Shown piece after piece: positions 1 to 12,335 of a DNA stretch of 64,000 bases (its first letter is position 1; every line of letters begins with the position of its first letter). The notes under the pieces are model-generated. The model was not told the origin of the DNA. It saw nothing but the letters and a program-made list of their open reading frames with translations, and searched no databases. Source of the DNA: Bog-756 sp963725275. Its GTDB lineage: Bacteria > Actinomycetota > Acidimicrobiia > Acidimicrobiales > RAAP-2. The translations under genes and the position numbers were made by a program. The stretch spans positions 248,001 to 312,000 of the forward strand of contig CAVRXS010000007.1 of assembly GCA_963725275.1 (NCBI GenBank). The letters are read 5' to 3'.

Positions 1-627
1 GTGGGCGCCTTCTGGCAGCCGAGCGCCGTGCTCTGTGACACCGGCGTCCTCGCCGGCCTTCCGCCGCGTGAGTGGGCCTCAGGGCGCGGCGAGGTGGCCA
101 AGTACGCGTTGCTCGGTATCGAATCGGCCACGGGCGGACCCCCTGCGCCGGACCTCGAGCTCGAGGAGCAGGTGGCCCGCTGCGTCGCGATCAAGGCAGC
201 GGTGGTGAGCGCGGACGAGCGCGAGGGGGACCGCCGGATGCTGCTCAACTACGGGCACACCCTGGCCCACGCACTCGAGGCCGCGTCGTTCGGAGGGGAG
301 GGCGCCGCGCTCGGTCACGGCGAGGCCGTGGCGGTGGGGTTGGTCTACGCGGCGCTGCTCGCCCGGCGCCTGGGTCGGATCGACGACGCAGCGGTCGACC
401 GTCACCGCCAGGTGGTCTCGGCCTTCGACCTGGCGACCGCACTGCCCACCGGGGTACGAGCCGAGGAGTTGCTCCGGTTCATGGCCCGGGACAAGAAGTC
501 CAGGGGCGATCTCACCTTCGTCCTCGACGGTCCCCGGGGGGTCGAGGTCGTCCGAGGCGTCGACCGGGACGACGTGATGGCTACCCTTGCGGAAATGGAG
601 CATCGGGAGACGGGCGCTCCGGCGTGA
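1..627 (+). CDS. aroB: 3-dehydroquinate synthase, C-terminal part (cut by window edge)
   Basis: Second step of the shikimate pathway: converts DAHP to 3-dehydroquinate with NAD and a metal ion. Only the last 208 or so codons are in the window; the family is usually about 350 residues, so the NAD-binding N-terminal half lies upstream. Visible family signatures are the GAFWQP turn at the very start, a metal-ligand glutamate in GEVAKYAL (about residue 31), the GHTLAHALE metal/substrate motif (about 85-93), HGEAVAVG (about 106-113) and the late DKKSRG segment. The stop overlaps the start of aroQ, the next shikimate enzyme, so the two are translationally coupled. The GTG at base 1 is simply the window edge and not a start codon. 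Confidence 0.95.
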   Translation: MGAFWQPSAVLCDTGVLAGLPPREWASGRGEVAKYALLGIESATGGPPAPDLELEEQVARCVAIKAAVVSADEREGDRRMLLNYGHTLAHALEAASFGGEGAALGHGEAVAVGLVYAALLARRLGRIDDAAVDRHRQVVSAFDLATALPTGVRAEELLRFMARDKKSRGDLTFVLDGPRGVEVVRGVDRDDVMATLAEMEHRETGAPA

Positions 628-1076
628 GCGCACGTGGGCGGGTGCTGCTCCTCTCCGGGCCGAACCTGAATCTGCTGGGCGACCGCGAGCCCGGGATCTA
701 CGGCATCGAGACCCTCGACGAGCACGTCGCTGCAGCCCGGGCCGCGGCCGAGGGCCTCGGGTTCGAGCTCGAGCACGTCCAGTCCAATCACGAAGGCGAC
801 CTCATCGGTGCCGTCCAGGGTGCGCGCGGCTCCTCGGTGGCCATCATCGTCAACGCGGGGGCGTTGACCCACACCTCGTGGTCGCTGCACGATGCACTGG
901 CCGCCTTCGATGGGGTCGTGGTCGAGCTCCACCTCTCCAATCCGGCTGCGCGGGAGCCGTTCCGCCACACGTCGACGGTCGCTCCGGTCGCCGACGGCTC
1001 CATCGCCGGATTCGGCGGTCTCGGCTATCCGTTGGCCGTCGAGGCGGTGGCGCGGATCCTCGACGGGCGGTCGTGA
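624..1076 (+). CDS. aroQ: Type II 3-dehydroquinate dehydratase
   Basis: Dehydrates 3-dehydroquinate to 3-dehydroshikimate, directly after the aroB reaction. The 150-residue length matches type II enzymes. Seen: LLSGPNLNLLGDREPGIYG near the N-terminus, containing the catalytic tyrosine loop; QSNHEGDLIG; IIVNAGALTHTS; and the ELHLSNPAAREPFRHTS segment with the active-site histidine. GTG at 624 is chosen because it shares bases with the aroB stop (GTGA overlap) and places the conserved core at the usual distance. The stop TGA at 1074-1076 overlaps the ATG of the peptidase gene that follows. Confidence 0.95.
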   Translation: MSARGRVLLLSGPNLNLLGDREPGIYGIETLDEHVAAARAAAEGLGFELEHVQSNHEGDLIGAVQGARGSSVAIIVNAGALTHTSWSLHDALAAFDGVVVELHLSNPAAREPFRHTSTVAPVADGSIAGFGGLGYPLAVEAVARILDGRS

Positions 1077-2257
1077 TGCCGCCCGAACGGATGCCGGCCG
1101 ACGACACGAGCCCGCTCCCACCGCTCCGGGTGGACGGCCGTCTCGACCGGGTCCGGGCTCTGCTGGCGACTGCGGGCGGAGCAGACGATCCGGTCGACGC
1201 CCTGTTGGTGACCGCGCCGTCCAACGTGCGCTGGCTGACCGGGTTCTCCGGCTCGGCCGGCATGCTGCTCGTCACCGGGGAGACAGCGGTGCTCACCACC
1301 GACGGACGCTACCGGTCGCAGTCCGAGGAGCAGCTGGCCGCGGCAGGCGTCTCCGGAGAGGTCGACGTACAGGTTGGCGGGGTGGCCGCCCAGCGCGAGG
1401 CGTTGGCGACGGCTCTGGCGGGAGCCCGACGCCTCGGACTCGAGGCCGACCATGTGACCTGGGCTGCCGTGCGCGCCTGGGAGTCGGTGTTCCCCGGGGC
1501 CAAACTGCGCGCCACGCGTGGCGTGATCGAGGGTCTCCGCGCTGTCAAGGAGGACGGCGAGCTCGCACGGATGGCGCGGGCCGCAGACATCGCCGACGCG
1601 GCCCTCGCCTCGGTGCTGCCCCTGCTCGCCGCGTCCGCTCGTCCCGGAACCGGGGCCGGCCACCCGTTGACCGAGGCCGCCTTCGCCACCGCCCTCGACC
1701 ACGCCATGCGCGAACGCGGCGCGGAGGACCGGGCGTTCGAGACCATCGTGGCGTCGGGCGAGAACTCGGCCAAGCCGCACGCCCGGCCCGGCACGAGGGA
1801 GATCCGATTCGGGGACCCGGTCGTGGTCGACTTCGGAGCCGTCTTCGACGGGTACCGATCGGACATGACCCGTACCTTCTGCATCGGGGGGCCGCCTACC
1901 GGCGAGCTGGCCGCCGTCTTCGACGTGGTGGCCGCCTCGCAGCGTGCCGGCGTCGACGCGGTGGAGGCCGGCGTGACCGCGGACGAGGTCGACCGGGCGT
2001 GCCGCGAGGTCATCGCCGCGTCGGGCTGGGCCGAGCGCTTCGAGCACGGGACGGGCCATGGCGTGGGACTCGACATCCACGAGGCCCCTCCGGTCGGCCC
2101 GGGCTCGACTGCTATCCTCGCCCCCGGCACCGTGGTCACCGTGGAACCCGGCGTGTACCTTCCCGCAGTCGGCGGGGTCCGGATCGAGGACATGCTGGTG
2201 GTCACCGGGAACGGCAGCCGCACGTTCACCCGGTTCCCGAAGGAAGTCGCCGTCTGA
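1076..2257 (+). CDS. M24 family Xaa-Pro peptidase (PepP/PepQ-like)
   Basis: Cytosolic metallopeptidase, expected to release residues next to proline. The N-terminal creatinase-type domain (about residues 15-150, with NVRWLTGFSGSAG) is followed by the pita-bread catalytic domain. Dinuclear metal ligands are visible: Asp in VVVDFGAVFDG and SDMTRT, His in HGTGHGVGLDIHE, Glu in VTVEPGVY and Glu in VRIEDM. The length of 393 residues is normal for the family. ATG 1076 overlaps the aroQ stop by one base and the stop overlaps the efp ATG by one base. An M24 peptidase directly before efp is a widespread bacterial arrangement. Whether it acts as a dipeptidase or an aminopeptidase P cannot be decided from sequence. 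Confidence 0.88.
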   Translation: MPPERMPADDTSPLPPLRVDGRLDRVRALLATAGGADDPVDALLVTAPSNVRWLTGFSGSAGMLLVTGETAVLTTDGRYRSQSEEQLAAAGVSGEVDVQVGGVAAQREALATALAGARRLGLEADHVTWAAVRAWESVFPGAKLRATRGVIEGLRAVKEDGELARMARAADIADAALASVLPLLAASARPGTGAGHPLTEAAFATALDHAMRERGAEDRAFETIVASGENSAKPHARPGTREIRFGDPVVVDFGAVFDGYRSDMTRTFCIGGPPTGELAAVFDVVAASQRAGVDAVEAGVTADEVDRACREVIAASGWAERFEHGTGHGVGLDIHEAPPVGPGSTAILAPGTVVTVEPGVYLPAVGGVRIEDMLVVTGNGSRTFTRFPKEVAV

Positions 2258-2817
2258 TGTCCGTCTCCACCAACGATCTCCGCAACGGGATGACCCTCGA
2301 CCTGCCCGAGGGACTGTTCAACGTCGTCGAGTTCCAGCACGTCAAGCCCGGCAAGGGCGGTGCGTTCGTACGAACGAAGCTCAAGAATCAGCGGACCGGC
2401 GCGGTCATCGAGCGGACCTACCGGGCCGACGAGAAGCTCGAGCAGGCGATCATCGAGAAGCGGGAGATGCAGTTCCTCTACCGGGACGGCACCGACTACG
2501 TCTTCATGGACACCAGCTCCTACGAGCAGTTGCAGGTGGAGACCGGCATGCTGGGCGAGGCGGCGAGCTACCTGAAGGAGGGGGACGACGCCGTGCTCCA
2601 GTTCTTCGGGGCCGAGATCATCGGGGTCGATCTGCCGGCAGCGGTCGAGCTCACGGTTGCCGAGACCGAACCGGGGCTGCAGGGCGATCGTGTGTCGGGT
2701 GCCCGCAAGCCGGCCACTCTGGAGACCGGGTTGGTCATCCAGGTCCCGCTGTTCGTCAACCCGGGCGAGAAGGTCAAGGTCGACACCCGGTCCGGGGAGT
2801 ACCTGACCCGGGCCTGA
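2257..2817 (+). CDS. efp: Translation elongation factor P
   Basis: Binds ribosomes stalled at polyproline stretches and stimulates peptide bond formation. The 186-residue protein has the usual three beta-barrel domains: a KOW-like N-terminal domain with the tip loop HVKPGKGGAF (about residues 28-37), a central OB domain (RTYRADEKLEQA onward) and a C-terminal OB domain ending VKVDTRSGEYLTRA. The tip residue is lysine, in the KPGKGG context. No EpmA or EpmB modification gene is seen in the window, so modification of this lysine is unknown. ATG 2257 shares its A with the preceding stop codon. Confidence 0.96.
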   Translation: MSVSTNDLRNGMTLDLPEGLFNVVEFQHVKPGKGGAFVRTKLKNQRTGAVIERTYRADEKLEQAIIEKREMQFLYRDGTDYVFMDTSSYEQLQVETGMLGEAASYLKEGDDAVLQFFGAEIIGVDLPAAVELTVAETEPGLQGDRVSGARKPATLETGLVIQVPLFVNPGEKVKVDTRSGEYLTRA

Positions 2818-2876
2818 GCCCGCCGTCGAACTGTCCGGCCCGACCTCGCCGGTCGCGCCCGCACCACCCGCCGCGT

Positions 2877-3272
2877 ATGGACCCCGCACCCCGCCACCAG
2901 TCCCGCGAACGGGTACTGGCCCTCCTCTACGAAGCCGACCTCAAGGGTGTCTCTGCCGGTGAGGTGCTCGCGGCCCTGCCGATGACCCCGGACGACTACG
3001 TGGTGAGGCTGCTCGAAGCGGTGGGGGACCGGACCGACGAGATCGACGCCCTGGTGAGTGCTGCGGCCATCGGGTGGGATCTCGGACGGATGGCGGCCGT
3101 CGACCGTAACGTGCTCCGGCTTGCAACCGCCGAGCTCCTGGCCTGCGACGACGTCCCGACGGCGGTCATCCTCAACGAAGCGGTCGAACTGGCGTCCGCC
3201 TACTCGACCGATGACTCCGGCAGGTTCGTCAACGGGGTGCTGGCGACCGTCGCCGCCCGGACCCGCGGCTGA
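2877..3272 (+). CDS. nusB: Transcription antitermination factor NusB
   Basis: Small helical RNA-binding protein that with NusE/S10 binds boxA RNA in rRNA operon antitermination. The 131-residue product shows the family ends: SRERVLALLYEADLKG near the N-terminus and AVILNEAVELASAYSTDDSGRFVNGVLATVA at the C-terminus (split here as two motifs, AVILNEAVELA and SGRFVNGVL). ATG 2877 is the first ATG after a 59-base gap from efp. The order efp-nusB followed by pyrimidine genes is common in Gram-positive bacteria; here a transporter gene sits between nusB and pyrR. Confidence 0.93.
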   Translation: MDPAPRHQSRERVLALLYEADLKGVSAGEVLAALPMTPDDYVVRLLEAVGDRTDEIDALVSAAAIGWDLGRMAAVDRNVLRLATAELLACDDVPTAVILNEAVELASAYSTDDSGRFVNGVLATVAARTRG

Positions 3273-3389
3273 GCCGCACCGGTCCCCGGCCGCGCGGCGC
3301 GCGCTGCCCGACCCCTAACATCGGCCGACACCGGCAGCTTCCTGGGCACCCGTCCCCGTGAACGGAAGCCAGCGCCTCCAAGGAACGCG

Positions 3390-4931
3390 ATGACCTCGAG
3401 CGACACCCTGGGTACTGCGCCCGACACGCCCCCCGGTCCCGAACGCGGCGGGATGCTGGCCGGCCTCGACCCGCACCTCAAGCGCCTCGCGCTCGTGGTG
3501 GTGATCGGCAGCATCATGTCGATCCTCGACACGACCATCGTCAACGTGGCCATCGCCACCCTGGCCCGGGACTTCCGCGCCCCGCTCTCCACGGTCCAGT
3601 GGGTGTCGACCGGTTACCTGCTGGCCCTCGCCATGACCATCCCCCTCACCGGGTGGGCGGTCGAGCGCTTCGGCGCCAAGCGGATGTGGATCACCTCCCT
3701 CGGTCTCTTCCTCCTCGGGTCGGCCCTCTCGGGTGCGGCATGGTCCATCCAGAGCCTGATCTTCTTCCGGATCCTCCAGGGCATCGGCGGCGGCATGATC
3801 ATGCCGATCGGGCAGTCGATCATGGCCAGCGCAGCCGGTCCCCAGCGGATGGGTCGGGTCATGAGCCTTCTCGGCGTGCCCATGCTCCTCGGCCCGATCC
3901 TGGGCCCGGTCATCGGCGGGCTGATCCTGGACAGCGTCTCGTGGCGGTGGATCTTCTACGTCAACCTCCCCATCGGGGTCGTTGCGATCGCGCTCGCCGT
4001 CCGGATCCTCCCGGGGCACGAGCACACCGACCGCGCCAACCGGCTGGACGTGCTCGGCCTGTGCCTCCTCTCGCCGGGGCTCGGCCTGCTCGTCTACGGC
4101 CTCTCGCAGGCCGGCCAGGGCTCGCCGGAAAGTGTGTGGGTGCCCGTGGCAACGGGTGCAGCGCTCATCGTCGCCTTCGCCGTGCACGGGTTGCGCACCA
4201 GGCTGACCCCGCTCATCGAGGTGGTCCTCTTCCGCAACCGGGGCTTCGCCGCAGCCGCCGCGACCACCTTCTGGTTCGGCGCCGCGCTGTTCGGAGGGAT
4301 GCTGTTGCTTCCGCTCTACTACCAGGTGGTGCGCGGCCAGAGCGCCCTCAGCGCCGGACTGCTCATGGCCCCCCAGGGGATCGGGGCGGCGATGGTCATG
4401 CCACTGGCCGGCAGCCTCACCGATCGCCTCGGCCCGGGGCGGATCGTCCCGGCCGGGTTGCTCGTGGCGATCGCGGGGACGGTCGCCTACACCCAACTCG
4501 GGGCACACACCAGTATCGCCCTGCTCGCCGTCTCGCTCTTCGTGCGCGGTATCGGGTTCGGCTTCGTGATGATGCCGGCGATCTCGGCGGCGTACCAGAC
4601 GCTCTCGAGGGACCAGGTCCCCCGGGCCTCCACGGCGATCAACATCGTCCAGCGGGTGGGTGGGTCGATGGGCACCGCCCTGGTCGCGGTCATCCTCGAC
4701 CACCAGATCGCGACACGGGTCCACCAGTTGGCCGGCGGGCTCTCGGCGGCCTCCGTCGCGCCGCCGGCCGTCGTGGTGCGGGTGGTCCAGCCGCTGGCTG
4801 CTGCATTCGGCGCCACCTTCTGGTGGGTGCTCGGGATGACCGTGGTCGCCCTGGCCCCGGCCTTCCTCCTGGTGCGGGGCCCGGCGACGGCCCACGACGC
4901 GCCGGTGCCGGTGACCTCGGTCACCGAGTGA
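3390..4931 (+). CDS. DHA2-family MFS drug exporter (EmrB/QacA type)
   Basis: Proton-driven multidrug exporter of the 14-helix DHA2 group, in the cytoplasmic membrane. The 513-residue protein shows the group-specific LDTTIVNVAIATL in helix 1, motif A GWAVERFGAKRMW between helices 2 and 3, and an antiporter motif C-like glycine/proline-rich helix 5 (LLGPILGPVIGGLI). Long hydrophobic segments continue to about residue 500. It interrupts the usual nusB-pyrR neighbourhood and has its own spacing on both sides (117 and 121 bases), so it is probably a separate transcription unit gained at this spot. No regulator gene lies beside it and the substrate cannot be told. Confidence 0.88.
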   Translation: MTSSDTLGTAPDTPPGPERGGMLAGLDPHLKRLALVVVIGSIMSILDTTIVNVAIATLARDFRAPLSTVQWVSTGYLLALAMTIPLTGWAVERFGAKRMWITSLGLFLLGSALSGAAWSIQSLIFFRILQGIGGGMIMPIGQSIMASAAGPQRMGRVMSLLGVPMLLGPILGPVIGGLILDSVSWRWIFYVNLPIGVVAIALAVRILPGHEHTDRANRLDVLGLCLLSPGLGLLVYGLSQAGQGSPESVWVPVATGAALIVAFAVHGLRTRLTPLIEVVLFRNRGFAAAAATTFWFGAALFGGMLLLPLYYQVVRGQSALSAGLLMAPQGIGAAMVMPLAGSLTDRLGPGRIVPAGLLVAIAGTVAYTQLGAHTSIALLAVSLFVRGIGFGFVMMPAISAAYQTLSRDQVPRASTAINIVQRVGGSMGTALVAVILDHQIATRVHQLAGGLSAASVAPPAVVVRVVQPLAAAFGATFWWVLGMTVVALAPAFLLVRGPATAHDAPVPVTSVTE

Positions 4932-4992
4932 CGACGGTCGCGGCACGACGCGCATTCGTCGCGCCGGAGCGGCAGCGGGGGTCGCGAGCGGG

Positions 4993-5047
4993 TAGGATCA
5001 GAGCCTGACCGTGAAGCGGGTCCCGTGAGGCCCGTACGGACAGGAGG
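4993..5047 (+). promoter_or_regulatory. pyr operon promoter and PyrR-binding RNA loop
   Basis: A -10 box TAGGAT at 4993-4998 predicts a transcript starting near 5005. The 48-base leader holds GGTCCCGTGAGGCC at 5019-5032, which fits the PyrR-binding consensus ARUCCNGNGAGGYU except at its first and last positions. It folds as a hairpin: CGGG (5017-5020) pairs with CCCG (5031-5034), then CC (5022-5023) pairs with GG (5029-5030) around a CGTGA loop. A strong Shine-Dalgarno AGGAGG (5042-5047) follows after only seven bases, with pyrR starting at 5053. There is no terminator/antiterminator pair, so PyrR probably represses translation, as described for mycobacteria, rather than attenuating transcription. 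Confidence 0.8.
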
Positions 5048-5052
5048 ATCAC

Positions 5053-5622
5053 GTGGCCGAACGAGAGCGCAGTCACACCCGTCCGCGGGGTGCTGTGTTC
5101 GTCCCCCGGGCACAGGTCATGTCGGCCGACGACGTGCGCCGTGCGATCACCCGGATGGCCCACGAGATCGCAGAGCGCAACCGCGGCCTGCACAACGTCG
5201 TCCTGGTCGGCCTCCAGACCGGGGGCGTGGGCATCGCCCGCCGGCTGGCCGAGACCCTCTCCACGATGGAGGGTGCGTCCGTCCCGGTCGGCACCCTGGA
5301 CGTCGCCTTCTACCGCGACGACATCGGTCTGCGACCGGTGCTGCCCGAGGCCACCACCGACATCAGCTTCGATCTGACCGGGACGACCGTGGTGCTGGTC
5401 GACGATGTCCTGTTCACCGGTCGGACCATCCGGGCGGCACTCAACGCACTGGGCGAGTACGGGCGTGCCCAGATCGTCGAACTGGCGGTGATGGTCGACC
5501 GGGGCCACCGCGAGCTCCCCATCCGTCCGGACTACGTGGGCAAGAACCTGCCCACCAACCGCGACGAGATGGTCGACGTCTCCGACGAGGGCGTCTCCCT
5601 CGGTGAGCTGGTCAGCCGGTGA
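5053..5622 (+). CDS. pyrR: Bifunctional pyr operon regulator / uracil phosphoribosyltransferase PyrR
   Basis: UMP-dependent RNA-binding regulator of pyrimidine synthesis with some uracil phosphoribosyltransferase activity. The 189-residue product has the PRPP-binding signature VVLVDDVLFTGRTIRAA (about residues 114-130), LVGLQTGGVGIARRLA and the YRDDIGLRP segment typical of PyrR. The GTG start follows AGGAGG by five bases, and the binding loop for its own product lies directly upstream. The stop overlaps the pyrB start, placing PyrR as first gene of a seven-gene pyrimidine operon running to 14208. Confidence 0.95.
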   Translation: MAERERSHTRPRGAVFVPRAQVMSADDVRRAITRMAHEIAERNRGLHNVVLVGLQTGGVGIARRLAETLSTMEGASVPVGTLDVAFYRDDIGLRPVLPEATTDISFDLTGTTVVLVDDVLFTGRTIRAALNALGEYGRAQIVELAVMVDRGHRELPIRPDYVGKNLPTNRDEMVDVSDEGVSLGELVSR

Positions 5623-6590
5623 GCCCCTTTCCCGCCCACCTGCTCAGCATGGAGGATCTGGACGCCGAGGCGATCGGCGAGGTGCTCCGGGTCGCCGACT
5701 CGATGGCCGAGGTCGGCCGGCGGACCAATCCCAAGGTCCCCGCCCTCCGGGGCCGCACGGTGGCCACGCTCTTCTTCGAGGAGTCGACCCGGACCAAGAT
5801 GTCCTTCGAGACTGCGGCCAAGCGGATGTCGGCCGACGTGCTCTCCTTCGCCGCCGGATCGTCGTCGGTCAAGAAGGGCGAGTCCCTGCGCGACACCGTC
5901 GAGACCGTCCAGGCCATCGGGATGGACGCGGTCATCATCCGGCACGGCTCCTCGGGCGCACCAGCGCAGGTGGCCGGTTGGGTCGACCACTGCGCGGTCA
6001 TCAACGCCGGGGACGGCTGGCACCAGCACCCGACCCAGGCACTGCTCGACCTCTACACGGTCTGGCAGTCGCTGGGCGGCGGGCCCGAGGGGCTCGAGCG
6101 GTTCGTGGGCCTGCGGGTCACCATCGTCGGGGACATCCGCCACAGCCGGGTCGCCCGGTCGCAGATCACCGCGTACGCCGCACTCGGGGCCGAGGTCACC
6201 CTGGTGGCTCCGGCGACCCTCCTGCCCCCCTCCCTCGAGGGGTGGCCCGTCGCATCGGTCGGCCACGACATCGACGCCGTGCTCCCCGGAACGGACGTGG
6301 TCTCGCTGCTCCGGCTCCAGACCGAGCGGGGGAGCGGGTCCTACGTGCCGACCCTGCGCGAGTACACCGCCTGTTACGGACTGACCGCCCGGCGCGCCGC
6401 GCTGCTCCCGCCCGACGCGGTCATCCTCCATCCGGGCCCGATGGTCCGGGGAGTCGAGATCGCCTCGGAGGTGGCGGAGCTGCCGGCGGCGCTCATCACC
6501 GACCAGGTCAGCAACGGGGTCGCGGTGCGGATGGCGGTGCTCTTCCTCCTCCTGGGCCAGGGCTCGCTGGACGGGGCGCCGCGTGCCTGA
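5619..6590 (+). CDS. pyrB: Aspartate carbamoyltransferase, catalytic subunit
   Basis: Joins carbamoyl phosphate and aspartate to carbamoyl-aspartate. The 323-residue length is typical. The carbamoyl-phosphate loop FFEESTRTKMSFE (about residues 50-62), the SSSVKKGESLRDT loop, HPTQALLDLYT (about 136-146) and the late HPGPMVRGVEI are all present. No pyrI regulatory subunit gene is found, as is normal for Gram-positive operons, so control is likely through PyrR. GTG 5619 overlaps the pyrR stop by four bases; the end overlaps pyrC by eight. Confidence 0.96.
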   Translation: MSPFPAHLLSMEDLDAEAIGEVLRVADSMAEVGRRTNPKVPALRGRTVATLFFEESTRTKMSFETAAKRMSADVLSFAAGSSSVKKGESLRDTVETVQAIGMDAVIIRHGSSGAPAQVAGWVDHCAVINAGDGWHQHPTQALLDLYTVWQSLGGGPEGLERFVGLRVTIVGDIRHSRVARSQITAYAALGAEVTLVAPATLLPPSLEGWPVASVGHDIDAVLPGTDVVSLLRLQTERGSGSYVPTLREYTACYGLTARRAALLPPDAVILHPGPMVRGVEIASEVAELPAALITDQVSNGVAVRMAVLFLLLGQGSLDGAPRA

Positions 6591-7893
6591 GGGAGCGTTG
6601 CCCGAGCTCATCATCCGGGGCGGCTCCGTCGTCGACGCGACCGGCGAGCGGCGCGCCGATGTCCGCGTCGTGGGCGACCGGGTGGAAGAGGTGGCCGCGG
6701 ATCTCGAAGCGCGCCGCGGGGCAACCGTCCTCGATGCCGGCGGCTGCGTGGTGGCCCCCGGTCTGGTCGACCTGCACACCCATCTGCGGGAACCCGGGCG
6801 CGAGGAGGCCGAGACCATCGAGTCCGGCACCCGGGCGGCAGCGCTCGGCGGGTACACCGCGGTCGTGGCCATGCCCAACACCGATCCGCCGCTGGACTCG
6901 GCCGAGGCGGTCCGCAATGTGATCGAGCTGGCCGACGGCGCCATGGCCCGGGTGGCGGTGGCCGGGGCGATCACCGTCGACCGCGCCGGGGAGGCGCTCG
7001 CCCCGATGGCCGAGATGTCCGCCCTCGGGGTCCGGCTCTTCACCGACGACGGCGACGGCGTGCAGTCGTCCGGGCTCATGCGCCGGGCGCTGCTCTACGC
7101 CAGAGGCCTCGGCGTCACGCTGTGCCAGCACTGCGAGGAGCGGAGCCTGGCTGCGGGCGGGGTCATGCACGAAGGCGCGTGGTCGAGCCGGATGGGTCTG
7201 CCCGGCACGCCGGCCGAGGCCGAGGAGGTCATGGTGGCGCGCGACATCGTCCTGGCCCGGGTCACCGGCGGCCGCGTCCACTTCCTGCATCTCTCGACCG
7301 CCGGCTCGGTCGCGCTGGTGCGCGAGGCCAAGGCAGCGGGCATAGCAGTCACCGCCGAAGCTGCCCCGCACCACTTCACCCTCACCGACGGGTGCGCAGC
7401 CGGATTCGACCCGGTCTTCAAGGTCAGCCCGCCGCTCCGGCCGGCCGCCGACGTCGCGGCGGTCAGGGCCGGGCTGGCCGACGGCACGATCGACGCGATT
7501 GCCACCGACCACGCGCCGCACGCGCCGGAGCTCAAAGACCTCCCCTTCGACCAGGCGCCGCCAGGCATGCTCGGCCTGCAGACCGCCCTCGCGCTGGCCG
7601 TGACCGAACTCGACCTCCCCCTCGCACGGATCCTGGCGCTGTTCAGCTGGCAGCCCGCGGCCATCGCCGGCCTCGATCCGGGTCATGGCGGTGACCAGGG
7701 CGGGACGGTCTCGCCCGGTGCGGCCGCCAACCTCTGCGTGATCGACCCGCGGGCGACCTGGACGGTCGACCCTGCCGCGCTGGCCAGCCGGAGCCGCAAC
7801 ACCCCGTACGCGGGACGACGGCTCACCGGGCAGGTCCGCCACACCGTGCTGGCCGGCGAAGCTGTGGTGGTCGACGGCGAGGCCCGCCGGTGA
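6583..7893 (+). CDS. pyrC: Dihydroorotase
   Basis: Zinc amidohydrolase closing carbamoyl-aspartate to dihydroorotate. The 436-residue protein is of the long class I type that pairs with aspartate transcarbamoylase. Metal and substrate motifs: DLHTHLREPG (about residues 64-73), MPNTDPPLDS, TDDGDGVQ with an aspartate in the bridging-ligand region, QHCEERS, FLHLSTAGSV and ATDHAPHAPE. The GTG at 6583 overlaps the pyrB end by eight bases; there is no better start nearby. The stop overlaps carA by four bases. Confidence 0.95.
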   Translation: MPEGALPELIIRGGSVVDATGERRADVRVVGDRVEEVAADLEARRGATVLDAGGCVVAPGLVDLHTHLREPGREEAETIESGTRAAALGGYTAVVAMPNTDPPLDSAEAVRNVIELADGAMARVAVAGAITVDRAGEALAPMAEMSALGVRLFTDDGDGVQSSGLMRRALLYARGLGVTLCQHCEERSLAAGGVMHEGAWSSRMGLPGTPAEAEEVMVARDIVLARVTGGRVHFLHLSTAGSVALVREAKAAGIAVTAEAAPHHFTLTDGCAAGFDPVFKVSPPLRPAADVAAVRAGLADGTIDAIATDHAPHAPELKDLPFDQAPPGMLGLQTALALAVTELDLPLARILALFSWQPAAIAGLDPGHGGDQGGTVSPGAAANLCVIDPRATWTVDPAALASRSRNTPYAGRRLTGQVRHTVLAGEAVVVDGEARR

Positions 7894-9016
7894 CCCCGCG
7901 CAACGGCACCGTCCACCGGGCGGAGGCGCTCCTGGTCCTGGCCGACGGTGCGGTCTTCGAGGGCGAAGCGGTCGGTGCGGTCCCCGAGGGCGGGGTGGCG
8001 ACCGGGGAGGCCGTCTTCAACACGGTGCTCTCCGGCTACCAGGAGGTCATCACCGACCCGTCGTACGCCGGTCAGGTTATCGCCTTCACCTGCCCCCACA
8101 TCGGCAACTACGGGGTCAACCCCACCGATGACGAAGCGTCCCGACCCCACTGCCGCGGCGTGATCGTGCGGGAGCTGTCCGACCGCCCGAGCTCGTGGCG
8201 ATCGACCGGTACGCTGGAGGACTTCCTCCACCACCACGCGTTGCCCGGCATCTCCGGCATCGACACCCGTCGGCTGACCCGGCACCTGCGCGTGCACGGT
8301 TCGTTGCCCTGCGCGTTCGGTACCGCCGGCGAGGGCGAACTCGCCGCCGCAGCCCGCGCCGCGCCGGCGACCGACGGGAGGGACCTGGTGGCGTCGGTCA
8401 CCTCGCGCGTGATGGTGACCCGCGGCACAGGGCCGTACCGGGTGGTGGCCTACGACTTCGGGATCAAGGAGGCCATGCTCCGCAGCCTGGAAGGGCTCGC
8501 CACCGTGATCGTCGTGCCGGCATCGACCCCCGCCGACGCGGTCTTCGACCTCGAGCCGGACGGGGTCTTCCTCTCCAACGGCCCGGGCGACCCGGCCGCC
8601 CTCCCCGGGGTGATCGACCAGATCCGCCTCCTCGTCACGCCGGGCACGGTGCCGGTCTTCGGGATCTGCCTCGGCCACCAGCTCCTGGCGACCGCCCTCG
8701 GGGCGAGCACCTACAAGCTCCCCTTCGGGCACCACGGGGGCAACCACCCGGTCCGGCGCACCGACACCGGCCGGGTCGAGATCACCTCGCAGAACCACAA
8801 CTACGCGGTGTCCCCGGACTCGCTCGGAGCAAGCGAGGTGACCCACCTCAACCTCAACGACGGTGTCATCGAGGGGCTCCGCAGCACCGCGACCCCGGCC
8901 TTCAGCGTGCAGTACCACCCCGAGGCGGGACCCGGTCCGCACGATGCCCGCTACCTCTTCGAGGAGTTCCGTGCGCTCATGGACGCCACGGGCGGTCCGA
9001 GGAACCGGGAGGCCTG

Positions 9017-9017
<1 letters not shown>
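7890..9017 (+). CDS. carA: Carbamoyl-phosphate synthase, small (glutaminase) subunit
   Basis: Hydrolyses glutamine and passes ammonia to CarB. The 375-residue protein has the CarA-specific N-terminal domain (FNTVLSGYQEVITDPSY, YGVNPTDDE, GIDTRRLTRHLR) and a class I glutamine amidotransferase domain with nucleophile Cys in VFGICLGHQLLATALG and the His/Glu pair in QYHPEAGPGP. The GTG start overlaps pyrC by four bases and the stop shares a base with the carB ATG. One carAB pair appears to serve both the pyrimidine operon here and the arginine operon 50 kb away. Confidence 0.96.
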
Positions 9018-12331
<3,314 letters not shown>

Positions 12332-12335
12332 GCGG

